48,098 bases of DNA from Syntrophomonadaceae bacterium (lineage in GTDB: Bacteria > Bacillota > Syntrophomonadia > Syntrophomonadales > Syntrophomonadaceae), in NCBI GenBank assembly GCA_012515055.1, contig JAAYZA010000198.1, positions 1 through 48,098 of the forward strand. The letters run 5' to 3'. Position 1 is the stretch's first letter. The number at the start of each line of letters is the position of its first letter. A program made the translations under genes and the position numbers. Under the pieces are notes generated by a model. That model had not been told where the DNA came from. It saw nothing but the letters and a program-made list of their open reading frames with translations, and searched no databases. This document shows, piece by piece, positions 19,629-30,773 of the stretch.

Positions 19629-21461
19629 TTATACGCTAAAGGCTTCTTCCACGATATCTATTGCCGAGGTATCACCGTCTTTGATAACACCCAGGGTCAC
19701 TGCCACTTCCGGCAGTATATTGCGGGTGAAGAAGCGGGCAGCGGCGACTTTGCCATTATAAAACGGATAATCATAATGGTCCGCACCCAGGGCATCCATC
19801 TGCCGGGCGGCGATCAGGGCCTGATCCAGCAGTAGTTTGGCACCATACAGACGGCCGGTGGCATGGAGGATCCTGGTGGAATAAAGGCCGATCATACCTA
19901 CTTTGCCTTCTCCCAGATAGCCGGCCAGGGTCATCTGGATCTCTTTATAATTATTTAAATGTTCCTGCAGGAGTTCAAATTCCCGGGTAAAATTACTTTC
20001 CCCTTTGTTTTTGTCAATGAAATCCTGGATATTTTGCAGCCAGCCTGCAAAGACTTTGCCCTTGCCCATCATCCATTTGCGGCCCACCAGGTCCATGGAC
20101 TGGATGAAATTGGTGCCTTCCCAGATGGGATAGATGCGGGAATCTCTCAATAATTGTGCAATGGGGTATTCCTCGGAGTAGCCATAACCGCCGTAAACCT
20201 GCATGGCCTCTGATATAGCCAGAAAACACATATCAGAGCAAAATGCTTTTACAAGGGGAGTATTCACTTCGATGGTGGCTTTGGCCTGGGCTACCAATTC
20301 TTCATCGGAACTGAATTCAGCCACATCAGTTAAATAATAAGTATAAATGGTCATGGCCCGGCTGGCTTCGATGATGGATTTTTGATACATCAGCATGCGG
20401 CGCACATCTTCATGTTTGATGATGGGCACACGGTCGCCTTTGGGATTGGATAATAATTTTCCCTGGATCCTTTGCTGGGCATATTCCACTGCATTATTAT
20501 AAGCAACAGTTGCTCCCGCCAGGGAAGCGTGACCGGTGACCATGCGCTCTTCATTCATCATATGGAACATCTGGGCCATGCCGCTGGCATTGCCTTCAGC
20601 ATCGGGGGGATCTCCCAGTAAATATCCCAGGCAGTTATTTTCTTCCCCGAAATTGACTATGGCAGTTGCTGAACCCCGCAGACCCAGTTTGTGTTCAATA
20701 CCGCCGCAGGTAACATCATTGAATTCACCGACTTCGCCATTGGCATCAGGCCAGTATTTGGGCACGACGAACAGGGAAATGCCCCGGGTGCCTTTTTTAG
20801 CCCCTTCGATGCGGGCCAGGGTCAGGTGGACGATGTTTTCGGTAATGTCCTGTTCTCCTGCGGTAATAAAGCATTTGGAGCCTTTTATTTTATAAACACC
20901 GGGTTTATCAGTGGGAAAGGCTTTAGTAAGCAGTTCACCCACATCAGAACCGCCGATGGGCTCAGTCAGATCCATGGTACCGGTCCATTGCCCGCTGAAC
21001 ATTTTGGGCAGGAAAAGATCTTTTAATTCCTGACTGCCAAAGGTCTGGATCAAACCGGCGGCACCGGAGGTTGCCAGGAAATACGGACAAAAGGCGCCAT
21101 TGGCCCCCATCATATATTCATTGCTGCAGGCCAAAATGCTCATGGGCAGTGCTGACTCATCGTTCAGGTCCTTGTTGCTGGAACCCAGCCCATTTTCCTG
21201 GATAAAAAAGTAAGCATCTTTAAAGGATTCGGGAACAGTCACTTTTCCATTTTCAAAAACGGCATGCTGGGTATCGCCATCATCATTGGTTGGTGCAATG
21301 ACCTCGCGGGCAATACTTAAAGCATTATCCAAGATAAAATCAATGTCTTCCATTCCATAAGAATCCTTAAACTTATCGCAGGCGAATACCTTGTCCATAT
21401 CAAGCCATTCTTTCAAAATAAAGCGGTGTTCCCTGGTCGATTGAATAAAATTTGAAGCCAT
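19629..21461 (-). CDS. Acyl-CoA dehydrogenase, long (610-aa) form
   Basis: MDLTEPIGGSDVGELLT, YGGYGYSEEYPIAQLLRDSRIYPIWEGTN motifs. Confidence 0.95.
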   Translation of the reverse strand: MASNFIQSTREHRFILKEWLDMDKVFACDKFKDSYGMEDIDFILDNALSIAREVIAPTNDDGDTQHAVFENGKVTVPESFKDAYFFIQENGLGSSNKDLNDESALPMSILACSNEYMMGANGAFCPYFLATSGAAGLIQTFGSQELKDLFLPKMFSGQWTGTMDLTEPIGGSDVGELLTKAFPTDKPGVYKIKGSKCFITAGEQDITENIVHLTLARIEGAKKGTRGISLFVVPKYWPDANGEVGEFNDVTCGGIEHKLGLRGSATAIVNFGEENNCLGYLLGDPPDAEGNASGMAQMFHMMNEERMVTGHASLAGATVAYNNAVEYAQQRIQGKLLSNPKGDRVPIIKHEDVRRMLMYQKSIIEASRAMTIYTYYLTDVAEFSSDEELVAQAKATIEVNTPLVKAFCSDMCFLAISEAMQVYGGYGYSEEYPIAQLLRDSRIYPIWEGTNFIQSMDLVGRKWMMGKGKVFAGWLQNIQDFIDKNKGESNFTREFELLQEHLNNYKEIQMTLAGYLGEGKVGMIGLYSTRILHATGRLYGAKLLLDQALIAARQMDALGADHYDYPFYNGKVAAARFFTRNILPEVAVTLGVIKDGDTSAIDIVEEAFSV

Positions 21462-21570
21462 TATTATTTCCCCCTTAATTATATTATCTGATTATAGTTG
21501 TTCTAACCTTTCCCCCTTAATCCCTCTGTCACCTCCTGTAAGATGAAATTTTTGGTCATGAAAAAGCATT

Positions 21571-22494
21571 TCATGTTTTCTGAAAATATCCTGGGTCCGC
21601 TTCCATGACCAGCCCCTCTTTCAGCATATGTTGTAAATGGTTGTAAACCGTCATCTTCTCCCAGAACAATTCATAGATGTTTTGCTGCTGGGGAAAGACC
21701 AGCCGCTGTGCCGCCAGCTCGTCAATAGACATGGGCTGTTTTAAAAGCTGCAATATTTTATCGTGGCGGAACAGCAATATATTAATATATTTGTCCAGAT
21801 CTGTGTCGATATTTTTGGTCAGCACCCGGCGGTGTGATGGTACCAGTATATCCGGATCGATCTCCCGGATTTTTTCAACTGATGCGATGAGATCGCCGAC
21901 ATTAGCGCTGTAATTGCTATACCAGGGGCCTGCTCTGGTCAGGTCGATATCCCCGGAAAACAGCAGTCCTTCTTTTTCTATGTAAAAACCATAATGACCG
22001 GCGGTATGGCCGGGAAGATGGATGGCGGTAAGGGTATATCTGCCCAATTGGATAAGATCCCCGTCTTTAAAAGAACCGCTAATGGATATTTTCCTGAAAC
22101 CGGGGCTTACCGGGATATCTTCCGGTAGAGGAATCACTGAGCCATACCCGGGTCTTTTGATACCGGGCATCATCACTGACCATAGATCATAGCCGTGAAA
22201 ACGATGATAGGATTCCTCGTCATTATAGGTATCCACTTCTTCTTCGCCGACATAAAACCTGGCCCGGGGGAAAAAACTGTCGCCATGGATATGATCAAAA
22301 TGAGAATGAGATATCAGTGCCATCCGGACCCCCTGCCGGTCAATTTCTGCAAAAGCATTTCCCCCGGCACCCAAATCAATTATGGCCGGTATATCGTCAT
22401 CGATGTACAGGCTGTTAGAATAGGGATATTTGGGTTGAGTATCAGGCGTGACTAAATAAACACCTTCAATCAGCTGTTTGAGAATTTGAAACAC
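21571..22494 (-). CDS. MBL-fold metallo-hydrolase (GTG start near 22494 more likely than ORF-track 22752)
   Basis: HSHFDHIHGD, HLPGHTAGHYGFY, SGDIDL motifs; N-terminal ORF extension overlaps the upstream small gene and is not domain-like. Confidence 0.88.
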   Translation of the reverse strand: MFQILKQLIEGVYLVTPDTQPKYPYSNSLYIDDDIPAIIDLGAGGNAFAEIDRQGVRMALISHSHFDHIHGDSFFPRARFYVGEEEVDTYNDEESYHRFHGYDLWSVMMPGIKRPGYGSVIPLPEDIPVSPGFRKISISGSFKDGDLIQLGRYTLTAIHLPGHTAGHYGFYIEKEGLLFSGDIDLTRAGPWYSNYSANVGDLIASVEKIREIDPDILVPSHRRVLTKNIDTDLDKYINILLFRHDKILQLLKQPMSIDELAAQRLVFPQQQNIYELFWEKMTVYNHLQHMLKEGLVMEADPGYFQKT

Positions 22495-22643
22495 TTCCCC
22501 CCGGAGTAATACCTTTATTGTAACAGTAACCCGAGGGAATATAAATATATCACTTAAGGAATATTCCAGTACATAATATAATTGATCAATAAATTTGGGT
22601 CCTTGGTCATGGGAAAAAATGGCCTCTAGCTCCCTGCACCCCG

Positions 22644-22805
22644 TCAGTCCATGGGGCCCCCTTCCCAGTATTGTCTGATTTTCCTTATGGCATAACCGCC
22701 AAAGTATAAGCCGTTTACAAAGGCCAGGGGGATGGCCATGGCACCAAACCAATTGAATTTTTGCTGTAAATCTTCCTGGCCGTCAGTTTTGCGAAATCGG
22801 GTCAT
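22644..22805 (-). CDS. Small (53-aa) putative membrane protein
   Basis: AAGGAGG RBS then ATG; MTRFRKTDGQEDLQQKFNWFGAMAIPLAFVNGLYFGGYAIRKIRQYWEGGPMD. Confidence 0.65.
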   Translation of the reverse strand: MTRFRKTDGQEDLQQKFNWFGAMAIPLAFVNGLYFGGYAIRKIRQYWEGGPMD

Positions 22806-22847
22806 GATTATTACCTCCTTGTCTTTTTCCATGCCGGGCGAAAATAA

Positions 22848-22964
22848 TTATTGGCCCTTGCCCAGCAGTGTGGGAATCACTCGGGTGAACAGCAAATAAA
22901 GCAAGGTCCCGGCCAGCAATAATAATAATAGAACACTGATTATTTTTTCGAACATTATATTCAT
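22848..22964 (-). CDS. Very small (38-aa) single-TM protein (below ORF-track cutoff)
   Basis: MNIMFEKIISVLLLLLLAGTLLYLLFTRVIPTLLGKGQ* read from minus strand; adjacent to the 53-aa gene. Confidence 0.5.
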   Translation of the reverse strand: MNIMFEKIISVLLLLLLAGTLLYLLFTRVIPTLLGKGQ

Positions 22965-23274
22965 CACCATCAATAATATGTGGAGAAACAACAATATTTA
23001 TGCGATGCTGATGACCGGGGGAGAAGGCGGCAATGTACCATCAGAATACTACAGGGACTTGTACCGGTTCAAGGTATGGTTTACAATATTTACTAATGAT
23101 TGGCAGGAAGTTTACCATATAATGAAGATAAAAATATTATTCAGGCAGAAAACTTTTAATGCTGGTGAAGGATGGTTAAAAGAATTGTCCTTTCCGGCAG
23201 GATAATGATATAGTATACCCATTCTGGACAAAAAAATGTTGCCAGACGCAAATTTAGCCCCTAAGAGGTTTTAA

Positions 23275-25278
23275 ATGAGAAAGAAAAAGAACGGTTATCC
23301 CAAACCAATTTTAAAGCAACTTGCTCAGGAAATCGCCGCCGTGATAAATACCAACCAGGGCCGCTTCACTCTGCTGGAAAAACTGGAGTTTATGCCCTGG
23401 GAAGATAAGGATGAAATTATCGCCGGCATGGCTTCCTTTATTCAACAGGAAATGGTGGATTTCTTCTATTTGATCAAGAAGGAATATGAATGCGAGTATG
23501 AGGATATTTGTGATAAAGCCCTGGAAAAATATCGTATGGCCGGCCTTGATACTACTCCGCCGGAGTATTTGCAGGGGACTTTTTACAAGGCCTATGCCAG
23601 CAAAAGCCGGCATACGGGCAGGATAAGTCTTGATGTTGCCTGGTCTACGGGAGGCTCCGCCTTGCATGTGGAATGCTTTTATCTGACTTATAACCCCGAT
23701 GGGATCCATAGTTTCATACTGGTTGATAATATACCGGTCTATGCCTATGAGGATGAAAGACAGGACCAGCAGCCGGATCTGGCGGCAGTCGATTTCGAGG
23801 AGGCCTGCTGTTTGATCTATCAGGCCTATGCCAATAACCTGCGCTACATGACCGCACCGGCCCTGGGAAAATTCCTTTACCAAAAGTACATTGATTATTA
23901 TTTATTTAATAATATCGTTGCAGATTATACCAGCCTGATACGCCGAATTTCTGCACCTATGACACCTCGTCAGCTAATCAACAGTTATTTTCATGGTATC
24001 AGGAACCGGGATTATATATATCTGGAATCCTTAACCGATAATGATTCAGTGAATCTCCATATGATCCTGGATAATGTGGGCAGCTTTTTAGGCAAGGAAA
24101 CCTTGCTGCTGGAAGCTCAGGCCCAGGAATTGCAGGCTATGGGGAATGAGGTCATTGTTACTGCCAATGTTTATACAGCCAGGGATAAGGAAATTTACGG
24201 CAATCAAATGCAGTTTTCCCTTAGCCGTGATGAAGGAAATGACTGGTATATTGATGGCTTTGAATTGCTTAAAGAGGAGAACCTGGGCTGGGAAGAAGGT
24301 TCCAATCCTTTTACGGAAAAAGTTACCTGCCGGGTTTATTATATACTCGAAGTTGAAACCCTTTTTGATATGCTGGATGGGATAGACAATGTGGTCAGCA
24401 TCGAGGAGAGGACCTATGGCATACATCTGCGCATAAGGGAAGAGGCGGAGGAATTCAATCAGGGCGTGGTTTTTTTTGATGGAGTGGCAGCGGATATCGT
24501 TATCAATAATGGTGAGGAACTGGCTATAATCAGTCAGGATGCCGAATACATCGAGGAACTGCACGAGATGTTCACCGAAGAATACGGCAGCACGGTGATA
24601 CTCCTGGGTACTTATGAAAGTGATCTGCTGACAGCGCATAAATATATCAATGGGCAATACCGCAGCTTTGAAGATGTCCTGTATGATCATGCGGGGGGGA
24701 CGGCTTTTGATGATGGCATGCGCTGCCTCAGTGTCAGCTACACAGTTAAAGACCGTGCCCGGGTGAGTGAACTGCTGGAGGAGATAAAAGACATAGGAAT
24801 TGATATCAGCGGTGATCAGCAGATATATTATCAGTTCGAACCCCAGCCGGCGGGGCCGGGATATTTCGCAGAGTTCGCCCTGGGGGATGATTGGCTGGGC
24901 ATCTCAACTTTTGGGGAGAAGGATCTGGCTATTGCCCGGAATATATTTGAAGAACTGGCTGGTTCCTGTGTGGAATTTGATGGGGTGGAAAAACGCTGGG
25001 GCAGTATCTTTGATATTTTAAATACCGGGGTCAAAAAAGAGCATCCTGAATTAGAAATTGCTTTAAAGGAAATGTATCTGAATAAATGGTATTATTCCGG
25101 CCTGTCCCAGTTAAAGGGCATGAGCCCTTCAGAGGCCAGTCAGACCGAAGAAGGCAGCCGGCTTTTATGGAGCATGCTGAAAAGGTTTCGGCAAAAAGAA
25201 AAAAACAGCAGCCGGCGCCGGCTTTCCCTCCATGAATATATCCGCAAACTGGAAGAAAAAAGACAGGAAAAACAATGA
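23275..25278 (+). CDS. Hypothetical 667-aa multidomain protein (internal NTF2/SnoaL-like region, C-terminal helical 'SPSEASQTEEG' segment)
   Basis: Long coherent ORF; QLINSYFHGIRNRDYIYLESLTDND NTF2-like start. Confidence 0.75.
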   Translation: MRKKKNGYPKPILKQLAQEIAAVINTNQGRFTLLEKLEFMPWEDKDEIIAGMASFIQQEMVDFFYLIKKEYECEYEDICDKALEKYRMAGLDTTPPEYLQGTFYKAYASKSRHTGRISLDVAWSTGGSALHVECFYLTYNPDGIHSFILVDNIPVYAYEDERQDQQPDLAAVDFEEACCLIYQAYANNLRYMTAPALGKFLYQKYIDYYLFNNIVADYTSLIRRISAPMTPRQLINSYFHGIRNRDYIYLESLTDNDSVNLHMILDNVGSFLGKETLLLEAQAQELQAMGNEVIVTANVYTARDKEIYGNQMQFSLSRDEGNDWYIDGFELLKEENLGWEEGSNPFTEKVTCRVYYILEVETLFDMLDGIDNVVSIEERTYGIHLRIREEAEEFNQGVVFFDGVAADIVINNGEELAIISQDAEYIEELHEMFTEEYGSTVILLGTYESDLLTAHKYINGQYRSFEDVLYDHAGGTAFDDGMRCLSVSYTVKDRARVSELLEEIKDIGIDISGDQQIYYQFEPQPAGPGYFAEFALGDDWLGISTFGEKDLAIARNIFEELAGSCVEFDGVEKRWGSIFDILNTGVKKEHPELEIALKEMYLNKWYYSGLSQLKGMSPSEASQTEEGSRLLWSMLKRFRQKEKNSSRRRLSLHEYIRKLEEKRQEKQ

Positions 25279-25288
25279 TTAAATTATG

Positions 25289-25317
25289 TTGACAGTTGAG
25301 CAGGCTTTGCCTATACT
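25289..25317 (+). promoter_or_regulatory. Sigma-A promoter TTGACA-N17-TATACT for the T-box/ilv-leu operon
   Basis: Exact -35 consensus, 17-nt spacer, near-perfect -10. Confidence 0.85.
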
Positions 25318-25369
25318 ATTATAATAATTAAACAGGATAACAGGCTATGACAGGGCATAACATATAAAA

Positions 25370-25593
25370 AGGTCGGATCGCAGAGAACCGGGGATGGTGG
25401 GAACCGGTATCGACATTTATATGGTCATCACCCTTGAGCTGCCATCTGAAAGATATTATATCGAGTAGGTGGTGCCGGACGAACAGGTCCGTTACGAACT
25501 GGGCAAATTGCTGCGAGTGGTCGTTATTAACGACAAGCAGGGTGGTACCGCGAGAATTACCTCTCGTCCCTGATTATGGACGAGAGGTTTTTT
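25370..25593 (+). ncRNA. T-box leader riboswitch, apparent Ile (ATC) specifier at 25427-25429
   Basis: AGAGAACCGGGG...GGTATCGAC...ATC-ACCCTTGAGCT; T-box AGGGTGGTACCGCG (25539-25552); terminator CCTCTCGTCC/GGACGAGAGG + T6. Confidence 0.95.
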
Positions 25594-25639
25594 ATATCCA
25601 AATGGATTTATCCCATTTTTGTATTGGAGGGTAATTTTA

Positions 25640-27301
25640 ATGAAAAGCACCATGGTGAAAAAAGGGCTGGAAAAGGCTCCCCACCGTTCTTTATTCAATG
25701 CACTGGGTTTAACTGATGAGGAGATGGCCCGTCCCCTGATCGGGGTGGTCAATTCCAAAACCGATATTGTCCCCGGACATATCAACCTGGATAAAATCGC
25801 GGAAGCGGTGAAGGCCGGGGTAAGAATGGCCGGGGGGACGCCCATGGAATTTCACACCATTGCCGTTTGTGACGGCATTGCCATGAATCATATCGGCATG
25901 AGCTATTCTCTGGGCAGCCGGGAACTGATCGCCGATTCAGTAGAAATCATGGCGGTTGCCCATGCCCTGGATGCTTTGGTTTTCATACCCAATTGTGATA
26001 AAGTTGTTCCAGGCATGTTAATGGCGGCAGCCCGCCTTGATATTCCTGCTATTTTCGTCAGCGGCGGACCGATGCTGGCGGGCCGGAGCAATGACAAGGC
26101 CGTCAGTGTCACCCAGGTTTTTGAGGCGGTAGGAGCGGCAGCAGCTGGTAAAATGGATGCCGGGCAGCTGTGGGCACTGGAGCAGAATGCCTGCCCCACT
26201 TGCGGATCGTGTTCCGGTATGTTTACGGCTAATTCCATGAACTGCCTGACCGAAGCCCTGGGGATGGGACTGCCCGGCAATGGTACCATTCCGGCGGTTT
26301 ATTCCGAACGCATCCGCCTGGCCAAAAAAGCGGGGATGAAAGTCATGGAACTGCTGGAAAGGGATATAAAACCCAGTGATATAATGACAGAGGCCGCTTT
26401 CCACAATGCCATCCATATGGATATGGCCATCGGCTGTTCCACCAATTCGGTCCTGCATCTGCTGGCAATTGCCAGTGAAGCCGGTGTGGAGATTAATCTG
26501 GAACTTTTCAATGAAATCAGTCACCAAACACCTCATTTATGTAAAATCAGCCCGGCGGGCAATCATCACATGGAAGACTTATACTATGCCGGCGGGGTTC
26601 AAGCCATATATAATGAACTTAATAAAAAAGAACTGCTGGAACTGGACTGTATGACGGTCACCGGGCAGACTCTGGGGGAAAATATTGCTCTTTGTCCGGT
26701 ACTTGATCATGATGTCATCCGGCCGGTTGATGATCCCTATAGCCAAAACGGCGGACTGGCCATTTTGTTTGGCAACCTGGCACCCGAGGGCGCCGTGGTC
26801 AAAAAGGGTGCTGTCGATCCGGCCATGATGGAGCATGAAGGTCCGGCCCGGGTATTTGATTCTGAAGAGGCGGCCGTTGAGGCCATTTTAAAGCAAAAGA
26901 TCAAAGCCGGGGATGTGGTGGTGATCCGCTATGAAGGACCCCAGGGCGGACCGGGGATGAAGGAAATGCTTACACCTACTTCGGCCATTGCCGGTATGGG
27001 CCTGGATAAAGAAGTTGCCTTGATAACGGATGGACGTTTTTCCGGCGCCACCCGGGGTGCTTCTATTGGGCATGTTTCACCGGAAGCTGCTGCCGGCGGA
27101 GTGATCGCTCTGGTTAACGAAGGGGATCTTATACGAATTAGTATCCCGGCTAATCAGCTGGAACTAATAGTTGATGAAACAGTGCTGGCGGAAAGAAGAC
27201 GACTATGGCAGGTGCCGGCAGCCAAAATTACCAGGGGATATATGCATAGATATGCTCAGATGGTACAGTCAGCCAGTACCGGCGCCATATTCAAAAAGTA
27301 A
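25640..27301 (+). CDS. ilvD: Dihydroxy-acid dehydratase
   Basis: [48 protein letters not shown]. Confidence 0.97.
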   Translation: MKSTMVKKGLEKAPHRSLFNALGLTDEEMARPLIGVVNSKTDIVPGHINLDKIAEAVKAGVRMAGGTPMEFHTIAVCDGIAMNHIGMSYSLGSRELIADSVEIMAVAHALDALVFIPNCDKVVPGMLMAAARLDIPAIFVSGGPMLAGRSNDKAVSVTQVFEAVGAAAAGKMDAGQLWALEQNACPTCGSCSGMFTANSMNCLTEALGMGLPGNGTIPAVYSERIRLAKKAGMKVMELLERDIKPSDIMTEAAFHNAIHMDMAIGCSTNSVLHLLAIASEAGVEINLELFNEISHQTPHLCKISPAGNHHMEDLYYAGGVQAIYNELNKKELLELDCMTVTGQTLGENIALCPVLDHDVIRPVDDPYSQNGGLAILFGNLAPEGAVVKKGAVDPAMMEHEGPARVFDSEEAAVEAILKQKIKAGDVVVIRYEGPQGGPGMKEMLTPTSAIAGMGLDKEVALITDGRFSGATRGASIGHVSPEAAAGGVIALVNEGDLIRISIPANQLELIVDETVLAERRRLWQVPAAKITRGYMHRYAQMVQSASTGAIFKK

Positions 27302-27328
27302 TAGGGCCGGGAGACTGGATAGGAAATG

Positions 27329-27353
27329 TAGCGGGCCATCAAAAAGCCCGCTA
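27329..27353 (+). terminator. Intergenic hairpin ilvD/ilvB (weak terminator/processing hairpin)
   Basis: TAGCGGGC-catcaaaaa-GCCCGCTA followed by ttttaat. Confidence 0.5.
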
Positions 27354-27483
27354 TTTTAATCGATAAACCTGACCGGGAGGGAAGCTAAATTTATCTGGCC
27401 GGCCCAGGTTATAAATAGAGAGAAAACTGCTTGAAAAAGCAGGGCGGACGCAGATGGCGTAAAGAAGTGAGGAGGTGTTCAGG

Positions 27484-29172
27484 GTGAAATTAAAAGGTGC
27501 AGAGATCTTGCTGGAATGTTTAAAAGAAGAAGGAGTGGACACCATTTTTGGATATCCCGGCGGTGGTGCTTTGCCTATCTATGATGCGCTGTACAGTTCG
27601 GACATCAGACATATTCTGGTGCGCCACGAGCAGGGGGCAGCCCATGCAGCAGACGGCTATGCCCGGGCAACAGGAAGAGTGGGTGTATGTCTGTCGACAT
27701 CCGGTCCGGGAGCTACCAATCTGGTCACCGGTATTGCCACAGCCTACATGGATTCTATTCCCATGGTTTGTTTTACCGGACAGGTGGGTACATCCTTTAT
27801 CGGCAAAGATGCCTTTCAGGAGGCTGATATTACCGGAATTACCCTGCCGATTACCAAGCATAATTATCTGATCGAGAGGACCGAGGATGTGGCATCAATC
27901 GTCAAAGAGGCTTTTTACGTAGCCAGGACCAACCGGCCCGGGCCGGTGGTAGTCGATTTGCCCAAGGATGTCATGGAAAAGGTCATTGAATATGAACCGA
28001 TTACAGAGGATGTAAACATAAGGGGCTACAGGGTAATGCGGGGCTTCAGCATCGGGCAGGTGAATAATGCCGTTGAACTGATCAAAAAGGCGGAACGCCC
28101 GGTGATCTATGCCGGAGGCGGAGTGATTGCTTCCAGTGCCGCCGAGGAGCTTAAAGAACTGGCAGAAAGCCAGAAGATACCGGTAACTACCACCCTGATG
28201 GCTTTGGGCGGCTTTCCCTCTTTGCATTATTTATCACTGGGGATGCTGGGGATGCATGGGACCCGCTATGCTAATTATGCCATCGGCGAGAGTGATTTGA
28301 TAATTGCCGTGGGGGCCCGGTTTGATGATCGGGTCACCGGTAGAATAGAAGGTTTTGCCCCCCGGGCCAGAATCATCCATATAGACATAGATGCAGCCGA
28401 AATCGGCAAGAATGTTAATATCAATGTCCCCATAGTGGGCGATGTGAAAGAAGTTCTCCAGGCAATAAATCAACGCCTGGAAAAAGTGGAAGAAAGGCCG
28501 GAATGGCTGCAGACCATTGCCCGCTGGAAGGATGAATTTCCCCTGTGTTATCCCGACTCAGCGGAAGGGCGTATAATGCCGCAGGATGTGGTGGAAAGGA
28601 TCTGCCAGCACACACAGGGTGAGGCTATTATTGCTACTGAAGTGGGGCAAAACCAGATGTGGGCCGCCCAGTATTATAAATATAAAAATCCCCGCAGTTT
28701 TGTCAGTTCCGGCGGGCTGGGGACCATGGGTTATGGTTTTCCTGCTGCCATTGGCGCCCAGGTGGGCTGTCCCGACAAAAAAGTGGTGGACATAGCCGGG
28801 GACGGCAGCATTCAGATGAATATCCAGGAACTGGGCACTGCTGTGCAGTATAAACTGCCCATTGTCATATGTATACTTAATAATCATTATTTGGGCATGG
28901 TCCGGCAATGGCAGGGGTTATTCTACGATAAGCGCTATAGTTTTGTAGATATCAGCCACCAGCCTGATTTTGTCAAACTGGCCGAAGCTTATGGTGCCGT
29001 TGGGATCAGGGTCACCAAAGCAGAAGAAATTGATGAGGCCTTGAGCCGGGCCCTGGCGGTCACGGACTGTCCGGTGATCATCGATTTCTGGGTAGAACGG
29101 GAAGCGGATGTGTTTCCCATGGTGCCGCCAGGGGGTACTCTGGATAAAATGCTGGGGGGTGAGCGGGAATGA
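27484..29172 (+). CDS. ilvB: Acetolactate synthase large subunit
   Basis: [48 protein letters not shown] motif. Confidence 0.97.
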   Translation: MKLKGAEILLECLKEEGVDTIFGYPGGGALPIYDALYSSDIRHILVRHEQGAAHAADGYARATGRVGVCLSTSGPGATNLVTGIATAYMDSIPMVCFTGQVGTSFIGKDAFQEADITGITLPITKHNYLIERTEDVASIVKEAFYVARTNRPGPVVVDLPKDVMEKVIEYEPITEDVNIRGYRVMRGFSIGQVNNAVELIKKAERPVIYAGGGVIASSAAEELKELAESQKIPVTTTLMALGGFPSLHYLSLGMLGMHGTRYANYAIGESDLIIAVGARFDDRVTGRIEGFAPRARIIHIDIDAAEIGKNVNINVPIVGDVKEVLQAINQRLEKVEERPEWLQTIARWKDEFPLCYPDSAEGRIMPQDVVERICQHTQGEAIIATEVGQNQMWAAQYYKYKNPRSFVSSGGLGTMGYGFPAAIGAQVGCPDKKVVDIAGDGSIQMNIQELGTAVQYKLPIVICILNNHYLGMVRQWQGLFYDKRYSFVDISHQPDFVKLAEAYGAVGIRVTKAEEIDEALSRALAVTDCPVIIDFWVEREADVFPMVPPGGTLDKMLGGERE

Positions 29173-29651
29173 AGAAACATACACTGGCCGTTACGGTAGA
29201 AAATAAACCAGGTGTTTTAACCAGGGTGGCGACCCTGTTCCGCCGCCGGGGATATAATATCGACAGCCTGACAGTGGGAACTACGGAAAACGCTAATATA
29301 TCACGGATGACCATCGTGGTCCAGGGTGATGACGCAGTCATTGAGCAGGTCACCAAACAGCTGCACAAGCTGGTGGATGTCATAAAAATAGTTGACCTGA
29401 CTGATGAAAGAGCAGTGGATAGAGAACTGGTCCTCATCAAGGTCAAGGCTGATAATACTGTCCGGGCGGAAATCGTTCAAATCGTTGAGATATTTCGGGC
29501 CCGTATCGTGGATATTGGGCGCAGTACACTGGTGATCGAAGCCACCGGTGACTCGGTGAAAATCGATGCCATTGAAGAATCCCTGCGTCCTTTCGGTATT
29601 ATGGAACTGGTCAGGACCGGCCGGGTTTCCATGATGCGCGGTACTAAATGA
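29169..29651 (+). CDS. ilvN: Acetolactate synthase small subunit
   Basis: ACT domain: [31 protein letters not shown]. Confidence 0.96.
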   Translation: MKKHTLAVTVENKPGVLTRVATLFRRRGYNIDSLTVGTTENANISRMTIVVQGDDAVIEQVTKQLHKLVDVIKIVDLTDERAVDRELVLIKVKADNTVRAEIVQIVEIFRARIVDIGRSTLVIEATGDSVKIDAIEESLRPFGIMELVRTGRVSMMRGTK

Positions 29652-29699
29652 TGGAAAAACTGCCAGAAGATTTTTAAATGATAAAGGAGGAACTGAAAA

Positions 29700-30734
29700 A
29701 TGGCCAAAATGTATTATGATGCTGATGCCAATCTGGAACTTTTAAAAGGTAAAACAGTTGCTGTAATGGGGTTTGGTTCCCAGGGTCATGCCCAGGCACA
29801 GAACCTGCACGAAAGCGGGGTAAAAGTCATTGTGGGCCTGCGTCAACCCTTTAATGATGCCAGTCAGGCTGAATGGGACCGGGTAATAGCTGCCGGTATC
29901 CAGCCGATGACAGTCAGCGAAGCAGCCAGGCAGGGCGACATCATCCAGATACTGCTGCCGGATGAACTCCAGGCTAAAGTTTATAAAGCAGAAATCGAAG
30001 CCCATATGACCGAGGGCAAAGCCCTGGTATTCTCCCATGGTTTCAATATTCATTACGGGCAGATCGTGCCGCCGGCCAATGTGGATGTTTACATGGTGGC
30101 CCCCAAAAGCCCGGGACATCTGGTGCGCCGTATGTATGAAGAGGGGGCCGGAGTGCCTGCTTTGATTGCTATTTATCAGGATTATTCCGGTCAGGCCAAA
30201 GAATATGCCCTGGCTCACGCCAAAGGCATCGGTTCCGCCCGGGCCGGCGTTCTGGAAACTACTTTCCAGGAAGAAACGGAAACGGATCTGTTCGGTGAAC
30301 AATGTGTGCTGTGCGGCGGAGTAACGGAACTGGTCAAAGCAGGTTTTGAGACCCTGGTAGATGCCGGTTATCAGCCGGAAGTAGCTTATTTTGAATGTCT
30401 GCATGAATTAAAACTCATCGTCGACCTCATGTATGAAGGCGGCATCAGCAATATGCGTTATTCCATATCCGATACGGCTGAATGGGGCGATTATGTTACC
30501 GGACCCAAAATTATCGGGGAAGAAGCCCGCTATGCCATGCAGGAAGCCCTGTATGATATCCAGGACGGTGCCTTTGCCAAGGAATGGCTGCTGGAAAACC
30601 AGGTGGGACGCCCCCGTTTCAATGCCTTGAAAAGGCAGGGACAGGAGCATCTGATCGAAGAGGTGGGTGCCGAATTAAGAGGTATGATGCCCTGGCTGAA
30701 AGATGGCAATGCGCTGGTGAAGGAAAAGAAATAG
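29700..30734 (+). CDS. ilvC: Ketol-acid reductoisomerase
   Basis: [42 protein letters not shown]. Confidence 0.97.
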   Translation: MAKMYYDADANLELLKGKTVAVMGFGSQGHAQAQNLHESGVKVIVGLRQPFNDASQAEWDRVIAAGIQPMTVSEAARQGDIIQILLPDELQAKVYKAEIEAHMTEGKALVFSHGFNIHYGQIVPPANVDVYMVAPKSPGHLVRRMYEEGAGVPALIAIYQDYSGQAKEYALAHAKGIGSARAGVLETTFQEETETDLFGEQCVLCGGVTELVKAGFETLVDAGYQPEVAYFECLHELKLIVDLMYEGGISNMRYSISDTAEWGDYVTGPKIIGEEARYAMQEALYDIQDGAFAKEWLLENQVGRPRFNALKRQGQEHLIEEVGAELRGMMPWLKDGNALVKEKK

Positions 30735-30773
30735 CCGGCCGGACAAATTTTATTAAAAGGATTTTGAACGCTT

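Noticed and set aside
22495-22752. N-terminal extension of MBL hydrolase ORF (MVWCHGHPPGLCKRL...)
   Set aside because: Overlaps the 53-aa small gene, not MBL-like; domain starts around GTG 22494
22978-23205. 75-aa plus-strand ORF (MWRNNNIYAML...)
   Set aside because: No RBS, no recognisable features; starts within the divergent promoter region
24088-24690. 200-aa minus-strand ORF opposite the 667-aa hypothetical
   Set aside because: The plus-strand ORF is longer and has coherent composition; antisense lacks RBS/motifs
29742-30404. 220-aa minus-strand ORF opposite ilvC
   Set aside because: Shadow ORF of a highly conserved gene
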